DNA of 36,932 nt, taken from assembly GCA_934086485.1 (NCBI GenBank), contig CAKOIF010000017.1, forward strand, positions 1 to 36,932, given 5' to 3'. The notes under the pieces are model-generated. The model was given only the letters and a program-made list of their open reading frames with translations, was not told the DNA's origin and did no database searches. The position numbers and the translations under genes were made by a program. Below are positions 9,452-16,307 of this stretch, in pieces. The stretch's first letter is position 1. Every line of letters begins with the position of its first letter. This stretch comes from an uncultured Bacilli bacterium (GTDB taxonomy: Bacteria > Bacillota_I > Bacilli_A > RF39 > UBA660).

Positions 9452-9479
9452 TTGACATACGCTATATATGACGTATAAT
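9452..9479 (+). promoter_or_regulatory. XRE gene promoter with overlapping palindrome (probable operator)
   Basis: TTGACA (9452-9457) and TATAAT (9474-9479) are 16 bases apart, 20 bases before the XRE start codon. An inverted repeat ATACG...CGTAT spans the spacer and -10 box. On the opposite strand a TATATT -10 for the AIPR operon lies about 20 bases away. Binding of the XRE protein here could control both directions (inference). Confidence 0.6.
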
Positions 9480-9498
9480 ATATAAAAAGGAGTTTTTT

Positions 9499-9723
9499 AT
9501 GAAAAAAGATAAAATTAATGTTAAATTTGGGTATCGTTTAAGATTATTACGTGAAGATAATGGTTTTCAACAATATGAATTTGCTGTCTACTGTGGGATC
9601 AATGAAGCTTATTATGGAAGATTAGAAAGAGGCGAATATTCACCAACTCTTAAAGTACTTGAAAAGATATCGCGAACATTAGGAATAACAATTTCCGAGT
9701 TGGTTAAGGATATAGACAAATAA
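9499..9723 (+). CDS. XRE-family helix-turn-helix regulator
   Basis: 74 residues, almost entirely one HTH_3 domain: FGYRLRLLREDNGFQQYEFA, then NEAYYGRLERGEYSPTLKVLEKI and LGITISELV. The size is that of small phage-repressor or controller proteins. It has AAAGGAG 9 bases upstream of the ATG and a strong promoter. Being divergent from AIPR-GHKL, it is probably their repressor or timing regulator. The stretch 9724-9940 after it contains only a low-quality short frame and no clear terminator. Confidence 0.85.
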   Translation: MKKDKINVKFGYRLRLLREDNGFQQYEFAVYCGINEAYYGRLERGEYSPTLKVLEKISRTLGITISELVKDIDK

Positions 9724-9940
9724 AAAGGGGCTGTTGTGAACTGTAACATTAGATGTTTTGTTTTTACAATTAGAGTAACCAGCTTGATAAGTATTAATAT
9801 AATTTTAAATTGTAAGTCTGTAAGCAAAATAAAAGAAGCTACCACATTTAATCTAGCATATCCCAGATTAACGAAAACTTCTTTCTTAATAAAATATATT
9901 ATATTTATTAAAAGTGTTCCATATTTTAAATAAATACTAT

Positions 9941-11332
9941 TTATTCTGTTAAATTCACTAAAAATCTTTCCGATTGAATAACATAGTCATCCTTTATTAC
10001 ATAACAATCAATATAATGATGCCCTGGAAAAGATATATTTTCATATCTTGTATTTCCATTTATATCAATATAGTTAAAATTATTAGCAGTATTAGAATAA
10101 ACTATATTTCCACGTAATGAATTATTCTCTACAGCCTTTTTTCCACTATTTCTAATTTTCCATAATATTGTATACTGTCCTGAAATCATTGGATGAGCTG
10201 TAAATATTAGTCGCTCATCTTTATATCTAGAAACACTTAAAGGCATATTAGATTCATAATTTCTAATAGTTCTACCATCAGTACTTCCTTCTTTAGATGA
10301 TAATTGGCATTTAATCAAATTATTAGTGTTATTATCTCTTAAAATATCAAAATAAGTATTTATATATTCTTCATTATCCTCACATTGTATTATTTTTAAT
10401 TCAAAATCATCAGAAAAATATTCATCACCAAAAAAATAATTCCAAGCTTCGTATATTTCTTCGCTTGTACTATTAATTGTTAAATTGTTAACTTTTGTAA
10501 TTCTATTTTCTAACCTATTTTGTAAATTCTCTAATTTTTGCACATCTTTTTGTTTTACAATTAGATTCTTACTTAAATCAACAGGATTATATACACTCTT
10601 ATCATATCTTAATCTTTTAACAATACTATTTACAATATCCTTTAATAAAACATCGTATGATAATGATAATTCTTCTTTTTTTATGGCTTCATCTACTAAA
10701 ACACTTATTATTAAACCGCCTGGCATTATCCAATCATTATCTTGCTTACAAAAAAACTTTAAGAACTTAGTCATCATTTGCAATCTATTATTATACTTTT
10801 GATTTTGATTATTAAACCACCAAGAAATAGCCTTAGGATTTCTTTCATCCCAACTTGTTGTTCCACAATGATAATATTTTTTATCTTTCTTACCATAAAG
10901 TGCAAAATCCAAATGATAACCTTCTTCATATTCAATTGTAATACTATTACCATTTGGGTCTGGGTTGTTTTTCATGTTATAACATTTCTTCTTCAAAGAT
11001 TCCGATATTATTTTTTTAGCACTCAATGTACCATCTGGTAAAGCAGATTTATCCATAATAACACCTATATCAATATCATAATTCTTTTCATCTGCTGATA
11101 CTGCAGTACCCATAGCAATGCTACCTTGAAGTACAAACTCATCTATTTTGTATTCCGTAGAATTTTCTATGTTATACTCTTCTAATCCCTCTTTTAATCT
11201 TCTAATATTTAAATTTTTCTTCTCTTTAAGTTCTTCGACTTTTTCTAAAGGTAGAATTACATTGTTTATATAAAATGTATTTAACATTTGTGAAAAATCA
11301 ACTTTTTTCAAATCTTCTAATTTTATTGCCAT
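9941..11332 (-). CDS. CBASS cGAS/DncV-like nucleotidyltransferase (CD-NTase) with C-terminal AGS-C-like sensor domain
   Basis: 463 residues. The nucleotidyltransferase core shows GS (70-71) and the metal-binding pair D86-x-D88 in YDIDIGV, with a third acid D142 in HLDFALYG. Family members make cyclic di- or trinucleotides when phage infection is sensed. The last ~115 residues (MPLSVSRYKDERLIF..., SGQYTILWKIRNSG) form a beta-rich domain like the Adenylyl/Guanylyl and SMODS C-terminal sensor. The nucleotide product cannot be read from sequence. Its ribosome binding site AAGGAGG is inside the last codons of the SAVED gene and its ATG follows that stop by one base, so translation is coupled. No Cap2/Cap3 genes are present, so this is a type I (two-gene) CBASS. 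Confidence 0.85.
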   Translation of the reverse strand: MAIKLEDLKKVDFSQMLNTFYINNVILPLEKVEELKEKKNLNIRRLKEGLEEYNIENSTEYKIDEFVLQGSIAMGTAVSADEKNYDIDIGVIMDKSALPDGTLSAKKIISESLKKKCYNMKNNPDPNGNSITIEYEEGYHLDFALYGKKDKKYYHCGTTSWDERNPKAISWWFNNQNQKYNNRLQMMTKFLKFFCKQDNDWIMPGGLIISVLVDEAIKKEELSLSYDVLLKDIVNSIVKRLRYDKSVYNPVDLSKNLIVKQKDVQKLENLQNRLENRITKVNNLTINSTSEEIYEAWNYFFGDEYFSDDFELKIIQCEDNEEYINTYFDILRDNNTNNLIKCQLSSKEGSTDGRTIRNYESNMPLSVSRYKDERLIFTAHPMISGQYTILWKIRNSGKKAVENNSLRGNIVYSNTANNFNYIDINGNTRYENISFPGHHYIDCYVIKDDYVIQSERFLVNLTE

Positions 11333-11333
11333 T

Positions 11334-12281
11334 TTATACCTCCTTTAAGTCAATATATTTTTCTTTATTTTTTCCATTTAGAGCTATTCCCCACTCATAA
11401 GGAACGCAAGAATCATTTTGATAATGACAAATAATAACTTCTTTTGCCATCCTATCGTTTAATTGTTTACCAATTTCGAATGGTAAGGGTGATTGAGTTG
11501 CAAAGACTATATAAATTCTTTTTATTTCTTTTAAAGCACTAATTTCATTTATTTGTTCAATTATTTTATTACAATAATTAAACAGTTGCTTCTTCGAATA
11601 AATTGAGTTTTGATGTGGATTTGAAATGTAATTATTATAGTGTAAACAATCTCCTAATTGTGCTATTTGATGCTTTTTAATATTTGCAGTGGTGCTAACC
11701 GATATCAACGCATATTCATTAGAACTATCTTTATTTGTAATTTCCAGTTTTAATCTAGGAAAAAATATTGAGTTATTTAGTTTTTTTACATTCGAACTTT
11801 TATTTAAATATTCATAATAATTATTTGTTTTTATTTTAGAAAAGTGTCTCCCAATAATTGAAACTAATGGTATAGGAGCTATTGCAGTGTAAGATAAGCC
11901 AGAAGCTAAATATTTGTAAACACAATTATCAGAATCATTAAGTACTTTTTTCAAATACTTATTTTTGTCTTTATCTTTTACATTAAACCAATTTCTTACA
12001 TCAATTGTCTCAACGTTCTTATTATTTCTTTCCCAATATTCATTATTGCCGAATCCAACTATGTTAATTATTCTATCTCTATCATTATATTTAATATAAG
12101 TAATTAAACAAATAATAAATAATAAAAAACCCAAACCACTACAATAAATAGGATTTATTTCAACTGTATCTAAATCAAATAATTTCTCTACTATTGAAAT
12201 TATTAATTCTTTCACATCTGGAATTAAAACAGACATCATTGATAATCCAATTGTCATCCCTGATTTTAGTATTTTTTGCAT
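11334..12281 (-). CDS. Transmembrane SAVED effector of CBASS (Cap14-like)
   Basis: 315 residues. Two N-terminal hydrophobic segments (about 5-22 and 48-64) precede a cytosolic region. The C-terminal ~160 residues are SAVED-like: ALISVSTTANIKKHQI, then RIYIVFATQSPLPFEIGKQL and EVIICHYQND, matching the sensor motif that ends in a Rossmann-like strand-turn-helix. SAVED domains bind the cyclic nucleotide made by the partner enzyme; membrane-fused versions are thought to disrupt the membrane and stop the infected cell. It is the first gene of the operon, with AGGAGG 6 bases before the ATG. A terminator-like hairpin lies directly upstream of that site. Confidence 0.8.
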   Translation of the reverse strand: MQKILKSGMTIGLSMMSVLIPDVKELIISIVEKLFDLDTVEINPIYCSGLGFLLFIICLITYIKYNDRDRIINIVGFGNNEYWERNNKNVETIDVRNWFNVKDKDKNKYLKKVLNDSDNCVYKYLASGLSYTAIAPIPLVSIIGRHFSKIKTNNYYEYLNKSSNVKKLNNSIFFPRLKLEITNKDSSNEYALISVSTTANIKKHQIAQLGDCLHYNNYISNPHQNSIYSKKQLFNYCNKIIEQINEISALKEIKRIYIVFATQSPLPFEIGKQLNDRMAKEVIICHYQNDSCVPYEWGIALNGKNKEKYIDLKEV

Positions 12282-12287
12282 AACATT

Positions 12288-12364
12288 CCTCCTAAGAAAA
12301 AAGATACTATAATAATAGTATCAATCGCTATTATAAGTATAGCACATTTTTCTTGATTTGTCTG
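12288..12364 (-). promoter_or_regulatory. CBASS operon leader: promoter, terminator-like hairpin, RBS
   Basis: On the minus strand a CAGACA -35 (12359-12364), a 17-base spacer and an extended -10 TG-C-TATACT (12336-12344) are followed by a perfect 8-bp hairpin with a 4-base loop (12303-12322), then T6 (12297-12302), then AGGAGG (12288-12293). The hairpin would begin about +8. It could be the terminator of the upstream small gene, a transcription attenuator, or an operator palindrome. Confidence 0.55.
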
Positions 12365-12382
12365 CTATTCTTATTAAATTCA

Positions 12383-12739
12383 TTAAAAATAATTATGTCT
12401 GTTAAAAGTTTTGCTTACAACAATACAAAGCAAAATATAAATAATTAAAAACACACAAACCATTATCCAAATATTACTTATTATTTTACCTAGGACCGTA
12501 ATTAGGAAAGTTAGTATTATATAGCTAAATAAATATCCAATACTGCCTTCTGCTGGCTCATTAATACCTCTTGTATATGCCATACCAGTTAGCCAAAATG
12601 ATAACTTATGCAAAATTATTCCACCTATTATTATATTGAACAAATCAGCGTATACTTCTTGACTAAATAAATTTATATATGGATTTGGCAATAAAAATTG
12701 TCTTATTAGTGCACTTATTATATTTATAAACTTATACAT
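12383..12739 (-). CDS. Small membrane protein of unknown function upstream of CBASS
   Basis: 118 residues with about three membrane segments (roughly 33-55, 68-88 and 91-110) and a central polar motif AYTRGINEPAEGSIGYLF between the first two. No family is recognised with confidence. It has GGGGGTG 7 bases before the ATG and a TATAAT about 20 bases further upstream. It is inside the proposed element and in the CBASS orientation, but a hairpin with a T run separates it from the SAVED gene. It might be an accessory or immunity protein, or unrelated cargo. Confidence 0.6.
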   Translation of the reverse strand: MYKFINIISALIRQFLLPNPYINLFSQEVYADLFNIIIGGIILHKLSFWLTGMAYTRGINEPAEGSIGYLFSYIILTFLITVLGKIISNIWIMVCVFLIIYILLCIVVSKTFNRHNYF

Positions 12740-12800
12740 TAAAACACCCCCAAAATAGCTAAATAATATTATAACATATCATTATAGTTCAAAAACTTAA

Positions 12801-12820
12801 TTTCGCCTAATTTTCGCCTA
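12801..12820 (+). repeat. 11-bp-phased direct repeat near right end (putative integrase arm site)
   Basis: TTTCGCCTA occurs at 12801-12809 and 12812-12820, starting 11 bases apart, about 90 bases inside the right 15-bp repeat. This mirrors the pair near the left end. It lies in the gene-free stretch 12740-13086. Confidence 0.45.
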
Positions 12821-12877
12821 TCCACTTTTTAATAAGGTATTAAATCTTCGCAAAGCTTTTATTTTACTACAAAAAAT

Positions 12878-12903
12878 GAGAGAGATACTTTTTCATCTCT
12901 CTC
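12878..12903 (-). terminator. Strong terminator overlapping the right 15-bp repeat
   Basis: On the minus strand GAGAGAGAT pairs perfectly with ATCTCTCTC around an 8-base loop, followed by ATTTTTT. It could end transcription from the TIGR04141-like gene, whose stop is 184 bases upstream. The outer stem bases are part of the 15-bp direct repeat. Confidence 0.75.
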
Positions 12904-12914
12904 TTCAGGGGGCT
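12900..12914 (+). repeat. Right 15-bp direct repeat (putative attR core)
   Basis: An exact copy of TCTCTTCAGGGGGCT at 5831-5845. The flanking bases diverge immediately on the outer side, as expected of an attachment core rather than a long duplication. Confidence 0.6.
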
Positions 12915-13022
12915 ATTATATTAAAAAAGAGGATTATTAAAAACTCCTGTAATGTCAAAACACAATTAATATAAAGTTTAATAAAGTTTAACTAAAAATT
13001 GATAAATTTAGCACAATTTGAC

Positions 13023-13039
13023 GGGTAGCTGATGGGTAG
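13023..13039 (+). repeat. Third 11-bp-phased direct repeat, outside the element
   Basis: GGGTAG occurs at 13023-13028 and 13034-13039, 11 bases apart, within GACGGGTAGCTGATGGGTAG. It has the same phasing as the pairs at 5948 and 12801 but a different sequence, so it may mark a second, older integration at this spot. It is 47 bases beyond the TIGR04141-like stop codon. Confidence 0.4.
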
Positions 13040-13086
13040 AAATATTCATCAATTATTTATTGAATATTACTTAAAATAATATCTCA

Positions 13087-14685
13087 TTAATCACTATTAT
13101 AATAATTAATTCTAATAACAGGTTCATACCCATATGATATAACTTTTGATGCCCATTCCACTAATTTATTCAAAAACATTATCGAATCAAAAACCATAAT
13201 ATCCACTTCATGTTTATCATTATAAAATTTCTTTTTTCCTGTTACATATAACCATAGTCCTATTTTTTTTACGCCTTTATATCTATTAACTAATTCATCA
13301 AAATTATTTTCATTAGAAATAAAAGTATCCAAAGTTAAATTAGATTGATCTATAGCATAGCAAAAATCTCTTGGCGTACCAACTTTAACAGCATATAATA
13401 CATCATCTTTTTTCCCTAGATCTGCAATTTCAATTTTATAATTCTCTTCTTTACATATTTTAACTAAATTTCTATCCAAATTATCATAATTATATTTTGA
13501 AGCTAAAACCTCATTAATTACTTTTTCTCTATATGTGCTATTTGCATTCTTTTTATTTTTTTCTCTGACATCACATAAACCATTTTCATTTAAATACTGC
13601 ATATACCACTCTTTTGATTTATCATCTGATTTATTATATTTTTCAAGCCTTATCTTTTTAATGCCCGCAACTATATTTTTATGGAAATCATCATTATAAA
13701 AATATACATTTCCATCATATATTACATATTTTTCACCATTATAATCAAAATCAAAGGTTAAAACATCTCTAAACGATTTTACATAATTATAACCGTCATC
13801 TGAAATATACTTTATTTTTATATATTTTAATGCTTTAGAAATGTCAATTTTGTATTTTTCAATAAATTCCTTAACATAATAAGTATTTAAAAATGGAATT
13901 TCTTCATGGTTAGAAAGATAAGATAATTCAATTCTAAATGCATCATCAAAATATATTGAACTACCTAAAATGTTCATTTCATCTAAAGAATAATCTATAT
14001 TATTTATCCTATTAATAAAATCAGTGTTTAAATAATCCCAAATATTTGCAATTAATTCCTCATTTTTTACTGGAATAAATAATGGTATAGGTCTTTTTTC
14101 TTCTCTTTTTTCTATTTCTTCTAAAATATCTATAATATCAGAGAACGAATCTAATTCTTTATCAATGTTTATTTTGATTGATTTTCCAATTCCAATGCAT
14201 TTGCCAAGTTCTTCTTCTTCATCCGGGATTAATTCCAAATTGACAACAGACTCCCCTTTATCTACAACAATTAAATTCGAATTTGATAAAGTTCTTACTA
14301 AACCATTTGTACTACCATTTAATATTTTTGCCGCTTTTCTTTTTACTTTTGATACTTCAATTCTTTTTGCAATATTCATAGGAAAATCGGCATCACAATA
14401 TTTTTGCACAAGCGAACTACTCATTCCATATGTTACTGCATATGTAAATTTATCACTTTCGGCAATTAAAATACCTTTTAAGCTGTCTTTATCTATTTGA
14501 ACATTAATATCAAACTCATTTAATATTTTCTGCCATGATATATTTGAATTTTCTCTTTTACTATAATATAATGTTAACTTATATTTGCCACTTTTAACAT
14601 TTTTATTATTGGTAATATAATTCTTTTCAAGCATTTCTTTTAACAAAGAATCTTTTTTATTAATTTTATAAATATTATATTGCAT
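13087..14685 (-). CDS. TIGR04141/DUF6119-like sporadically distributed protein
   Basis: 532 residues. The N-terminus (YNIYKINKKDS) and the segment FTYAVTYGMSSSLVQKYC, with AKRIEVSKVKRK following, resemble the 'ryfAltFGyGr' and 'lN.vd' landmarks of TIGR04141 proteins. The C-terminal YAVKVGTPRDFCYAIDQS matches their 'hVK...LSHLFaQ' region. The family is patchily distributed and often found among restriction and defence genes; no activity is established. The ATG has GGAGG 8 bases upstream. Directly before that is a 14-bp hairpin with a T run placed just after a good promoter, the same arrangement as at the CBASS operon. Family assignment is from motif memory. Confidence 0.55.
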   Translation of the reverse strand: MQYNIYKINKKDSLLKEMLEKNYITNNKNVKSGKYKLTLYYSKRENSNISWQKILNEFDINVQIDKDSLKGILIAESDKFTYAVTYGMSSSLVQKYCDADFPMNIAKRIEVSKVKRKAAKILNGSTNGLVRTLSNSNLIVVDKGESVVNLELIPDEEEELGKCIGIGKSIKINIDKELDSFSDIIDILEEIEKREEKRPIPLFIPVKNEELIANIWDYLNTDFINRINNIDYSLDEMNILGSSIYFDDAFRIELSYLSNHEEIPFLNTYYVKEFIEKYKIDISKALKYIKIKYISDDGYNYVKSFRDVLTFDFDYNGEKYVIYDGNVYFYNDDFHKNIVAGIKKIRLEKYNKSDDKSKEWYMQYLNENGLCDVREKNKKNANSTYREKVINEVLASKYNYDNLDRNLVKICKEENYKIEIADLGKKDDVLYAVKVGTPRDFCYAIDQSNLTLDTFISNENNFDELVNRYKGVKKIGLWLYVTGKKKFYNDKHEVDIMVFDSIMFLNKLVEWASKVISYGYEPVIRINYYNSD

Positions 14686-14701
14686 ATTAAACCTCCAATC
14701 T

Positions 14702-14785
14702 AAAAAAGAGCATATTCCATCTTAAAAAATGAAATACCCTCTATTATCTATTTATATTATATCACAAATTATCTAATATTGTCGA
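14702..14785 (-). promoter_or_regulatory. TIGR04141-like gene leader: promoter followed at once by terminator-like hairpin
   Basis: Minus strand: TCGACA (14780-14785), an 18-base spacer, and extended -10 TGA-TATAAT (TATAAT at 14756-14761). About 7 bases after the expected start a 14-bp hairpin (14707-14742; one mismatch, two G-T pairs) ends in T6 (14702-14707). GGAGG and the ATG follow. Transcripts should stop here unless read-through is promoted. Confidence 0.6.
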
Positions 14786-14838
14786 GTTCAGGCAATTAAT
14801 ATGATAAGATAAAGTTATATGAAATATATGGAGGAGAA

Positions 14839-15769
14839 ATGTTAGGATTTTTTTTTGCACACTACCTTATTTGAATATATATTAGTAATTTTAATATTTA
14901 TTAATCTTATTGTTTATTTAGTGTCTAATAATAAAAAAAATAAAAATAAATTATTTTATAACAAAAGTAATGAAAATAATAAAATTAAAGAAAAAATAAT
15001 TGCAGCAGTAACAATTATATTTCTTTTAGTAATTATTCTATATCTACTTATTATCAAAAAAATTATTTTATTCAATCTTTTTATTTATTTGTTATATCCT
15101 ATAATTTCATTAACAAAATATATTTACAAAATAATGAATAATAAAAAATGCAAATTAAACATTACTTTTGAGGAAAAAATGATTTCAAATTATGTTTTCT
15201 TAGTATTGTTTAATTCAAAAACTTATGAAATATATTTAAAATCATTTACAAGTTTAAAAAATCATTTAGAATGGTTTTTAATTATATTTTTAATTTTTAG
15301 AATTGTATTTTTTGTCTTTTCTTTTGTGAACAATGTATTAATTCTTTTAACATTTATTAAAAAATATTTTGAAAAGCATAAAATACGTTATAAAAAAGAA
15401 TATAAATTTTTCAAATATGATTTCAATCCTGAAAATAAAAAGAATTGCTACGTAAAAAGTTTAAAATATATATTATATACAATTTTAATTGTACCAGAAG
15501 CGCTATTAAATATTATAGTTTTATTATTACTAAAAATGTGGAAATGCTTTATAAAATTCATCAAAAAAGTTCCATCAAATCCGTACGCATATTTAAAAAA
15601 GGCGATACAAATTTCTTTTATTATTGCTTTGGTAATTGTATATATAAACATGACATATTACAAGAAAATTTTTACAACAGATTATATATGTGAAATATAT
15701 AATTTTATATCAACTGCTTTGTTAATACCTTTAATATATGATAGTATACCAAAAAACAAGAAAAATTAA
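14839..15769 (+). CDS. Polytopic membrane protein with frame broken at a T9 tract near its start (possible phase variation)
   Basis: A 304-codon frame encodes about 6-7 membrane segments (first at roughly 5-25, last near the C-terminus) and basic loops; no family is recognised. In its own frame the only available start is a TTG at 14855, inside the T run, with an in-frame TAG at 14843 and no correctly spaced ribosome site. An ideal GGAGGAG precedes ATG 14839, but that frame reads through T9 (14848-14856) and stops at TGA 14872 after 11 codons. Losing one T would join them as M-L-G-F-F-L-H-T-T. This is consistent with slipped-strand ON/OFF switching, a pseudogene, or a read error. A TG-A-TAAGAT -10-like site lies upstream. 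Confidence 0.55.
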
Positions 15770-15851
15770 ATCAAATTTTGATATTATTTTTTTGTATAAT
15801 GACATATCGAATAATTACTACATCCATAAAATTTACTATTATTTAATTCAT

Positions 15852-16301
15852 TTATTTTTTCTTAGACTTCTTTATAGCTTGATAGCCACCAACTGCAAGT
15901 CCAACGGTTAAAAGGTCTCCGATTATTTCTCCGTTTGAAGTTTCAGTTTTTGAAGGATAACTACATGACCCATCGTCCACAGTAGCATTTTTATTGTAAT
16001 TTTCTGCAGAACTATCCATACATCCCAAAACATCATATACACATGTTCCATTATTTATTGTAGCTCTAGGATTATAATTTCTAGCTCTTGAGTCAGTACA
16101 CCCATATACATCTGTTCTTATAGGTGTGCAGGTGCACGAAGGACTAAATGTACCATCAGCACATATTTGTCTTCCTCCCGAAGAACATCCTACAACACCT
16201 CCATGATGAGAACAACACCCTCTTTTAGCATAAACGCCAATAGGCATTAATAAAATAATTAATAATAAAATCTTTATATTTTTCACTTCAAAAAACCTCA
16301 T
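15852..16301 (-). CDS. Small secreted protein with two thrombospondin-type-3-like repeats
   Basis: 149 residues. A signal peptide (about KILLLIILLMPIGVYA) is followed by a cysteine- and histidine-rich segment (RGCCSHHGGVVGC, then ICADGTFSPSCTC). Two ~25-residue repeats follow: GCTDSRARNYNPRATINNGT-C and GCMDSSAENYNKNATVDDGS-C. Such D/N-rich repeats usually bind calcium and are stabilised by disulphides. A C-terminal hydrophobic stretch (GDLLTVGLAVGGYQAI) ends in a lysine tail, so it may stay membrane-attached. The start is uncertain: ATG 16301 lacks a clear ribosome site, while an in-frame GTG at 16286 has GAGG 9 bases upstream. It lies 6 bases after the Nudix gene and is probably cotranscribed. 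Confidence 0.7.
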   Translation of the reverse strand: MRFFEVKNIKILLLIILLMPIGVYAKRGCCSHHGGVVGCSSGGRQICADGTFSPSCTCTPIRTDVYGCTDSRARNYNPRATINNGTCVYDVLGCMDSSAENYNKNATVDDGSCSYPSKTETSNGEIIGDLLTVGLAVGGYQAIKKSKKK

Positions 16302-16307
16302 ATTAAA

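Larger units (their letters stand above)
5831..12914. mobile_element. Putative integrase-less 7.1-kb defence element
   Basis: The interval is bounded by exact 15-bp direct repeats (5831-5845 and 12900-12914). Pairs of short direct repeats with 11-bp spacing lie about 100 bp inside the left end (5948/5959) and about 90 bp inside the right end (12801/12812). This symmetry is what attachment cores plus integrase arm-type sites would look like. The cargo is GHKL-AIPR-XRE, CBASS and a small membrane protein. No recombinase or phage structural gene is present. The alternative is that the 15-mers are two copies of a dispersed terminator-associated repeat, since both are followed on the minus strand by a T run. 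Confidence 0.5.

Noticed and set aside
9736..9933. Short plus-strand frame after the XRE gene
   Set aside because: Poor composition, a Phe/Ile-rich low-complexity product and no RBS; it overlaps a minus-strand frame of equal quality.
5831..12914. Prophage
   Set aside because: No capsid, tail, terminase, lysis or integrase gene is present; only a small XRE protein is phage-like.
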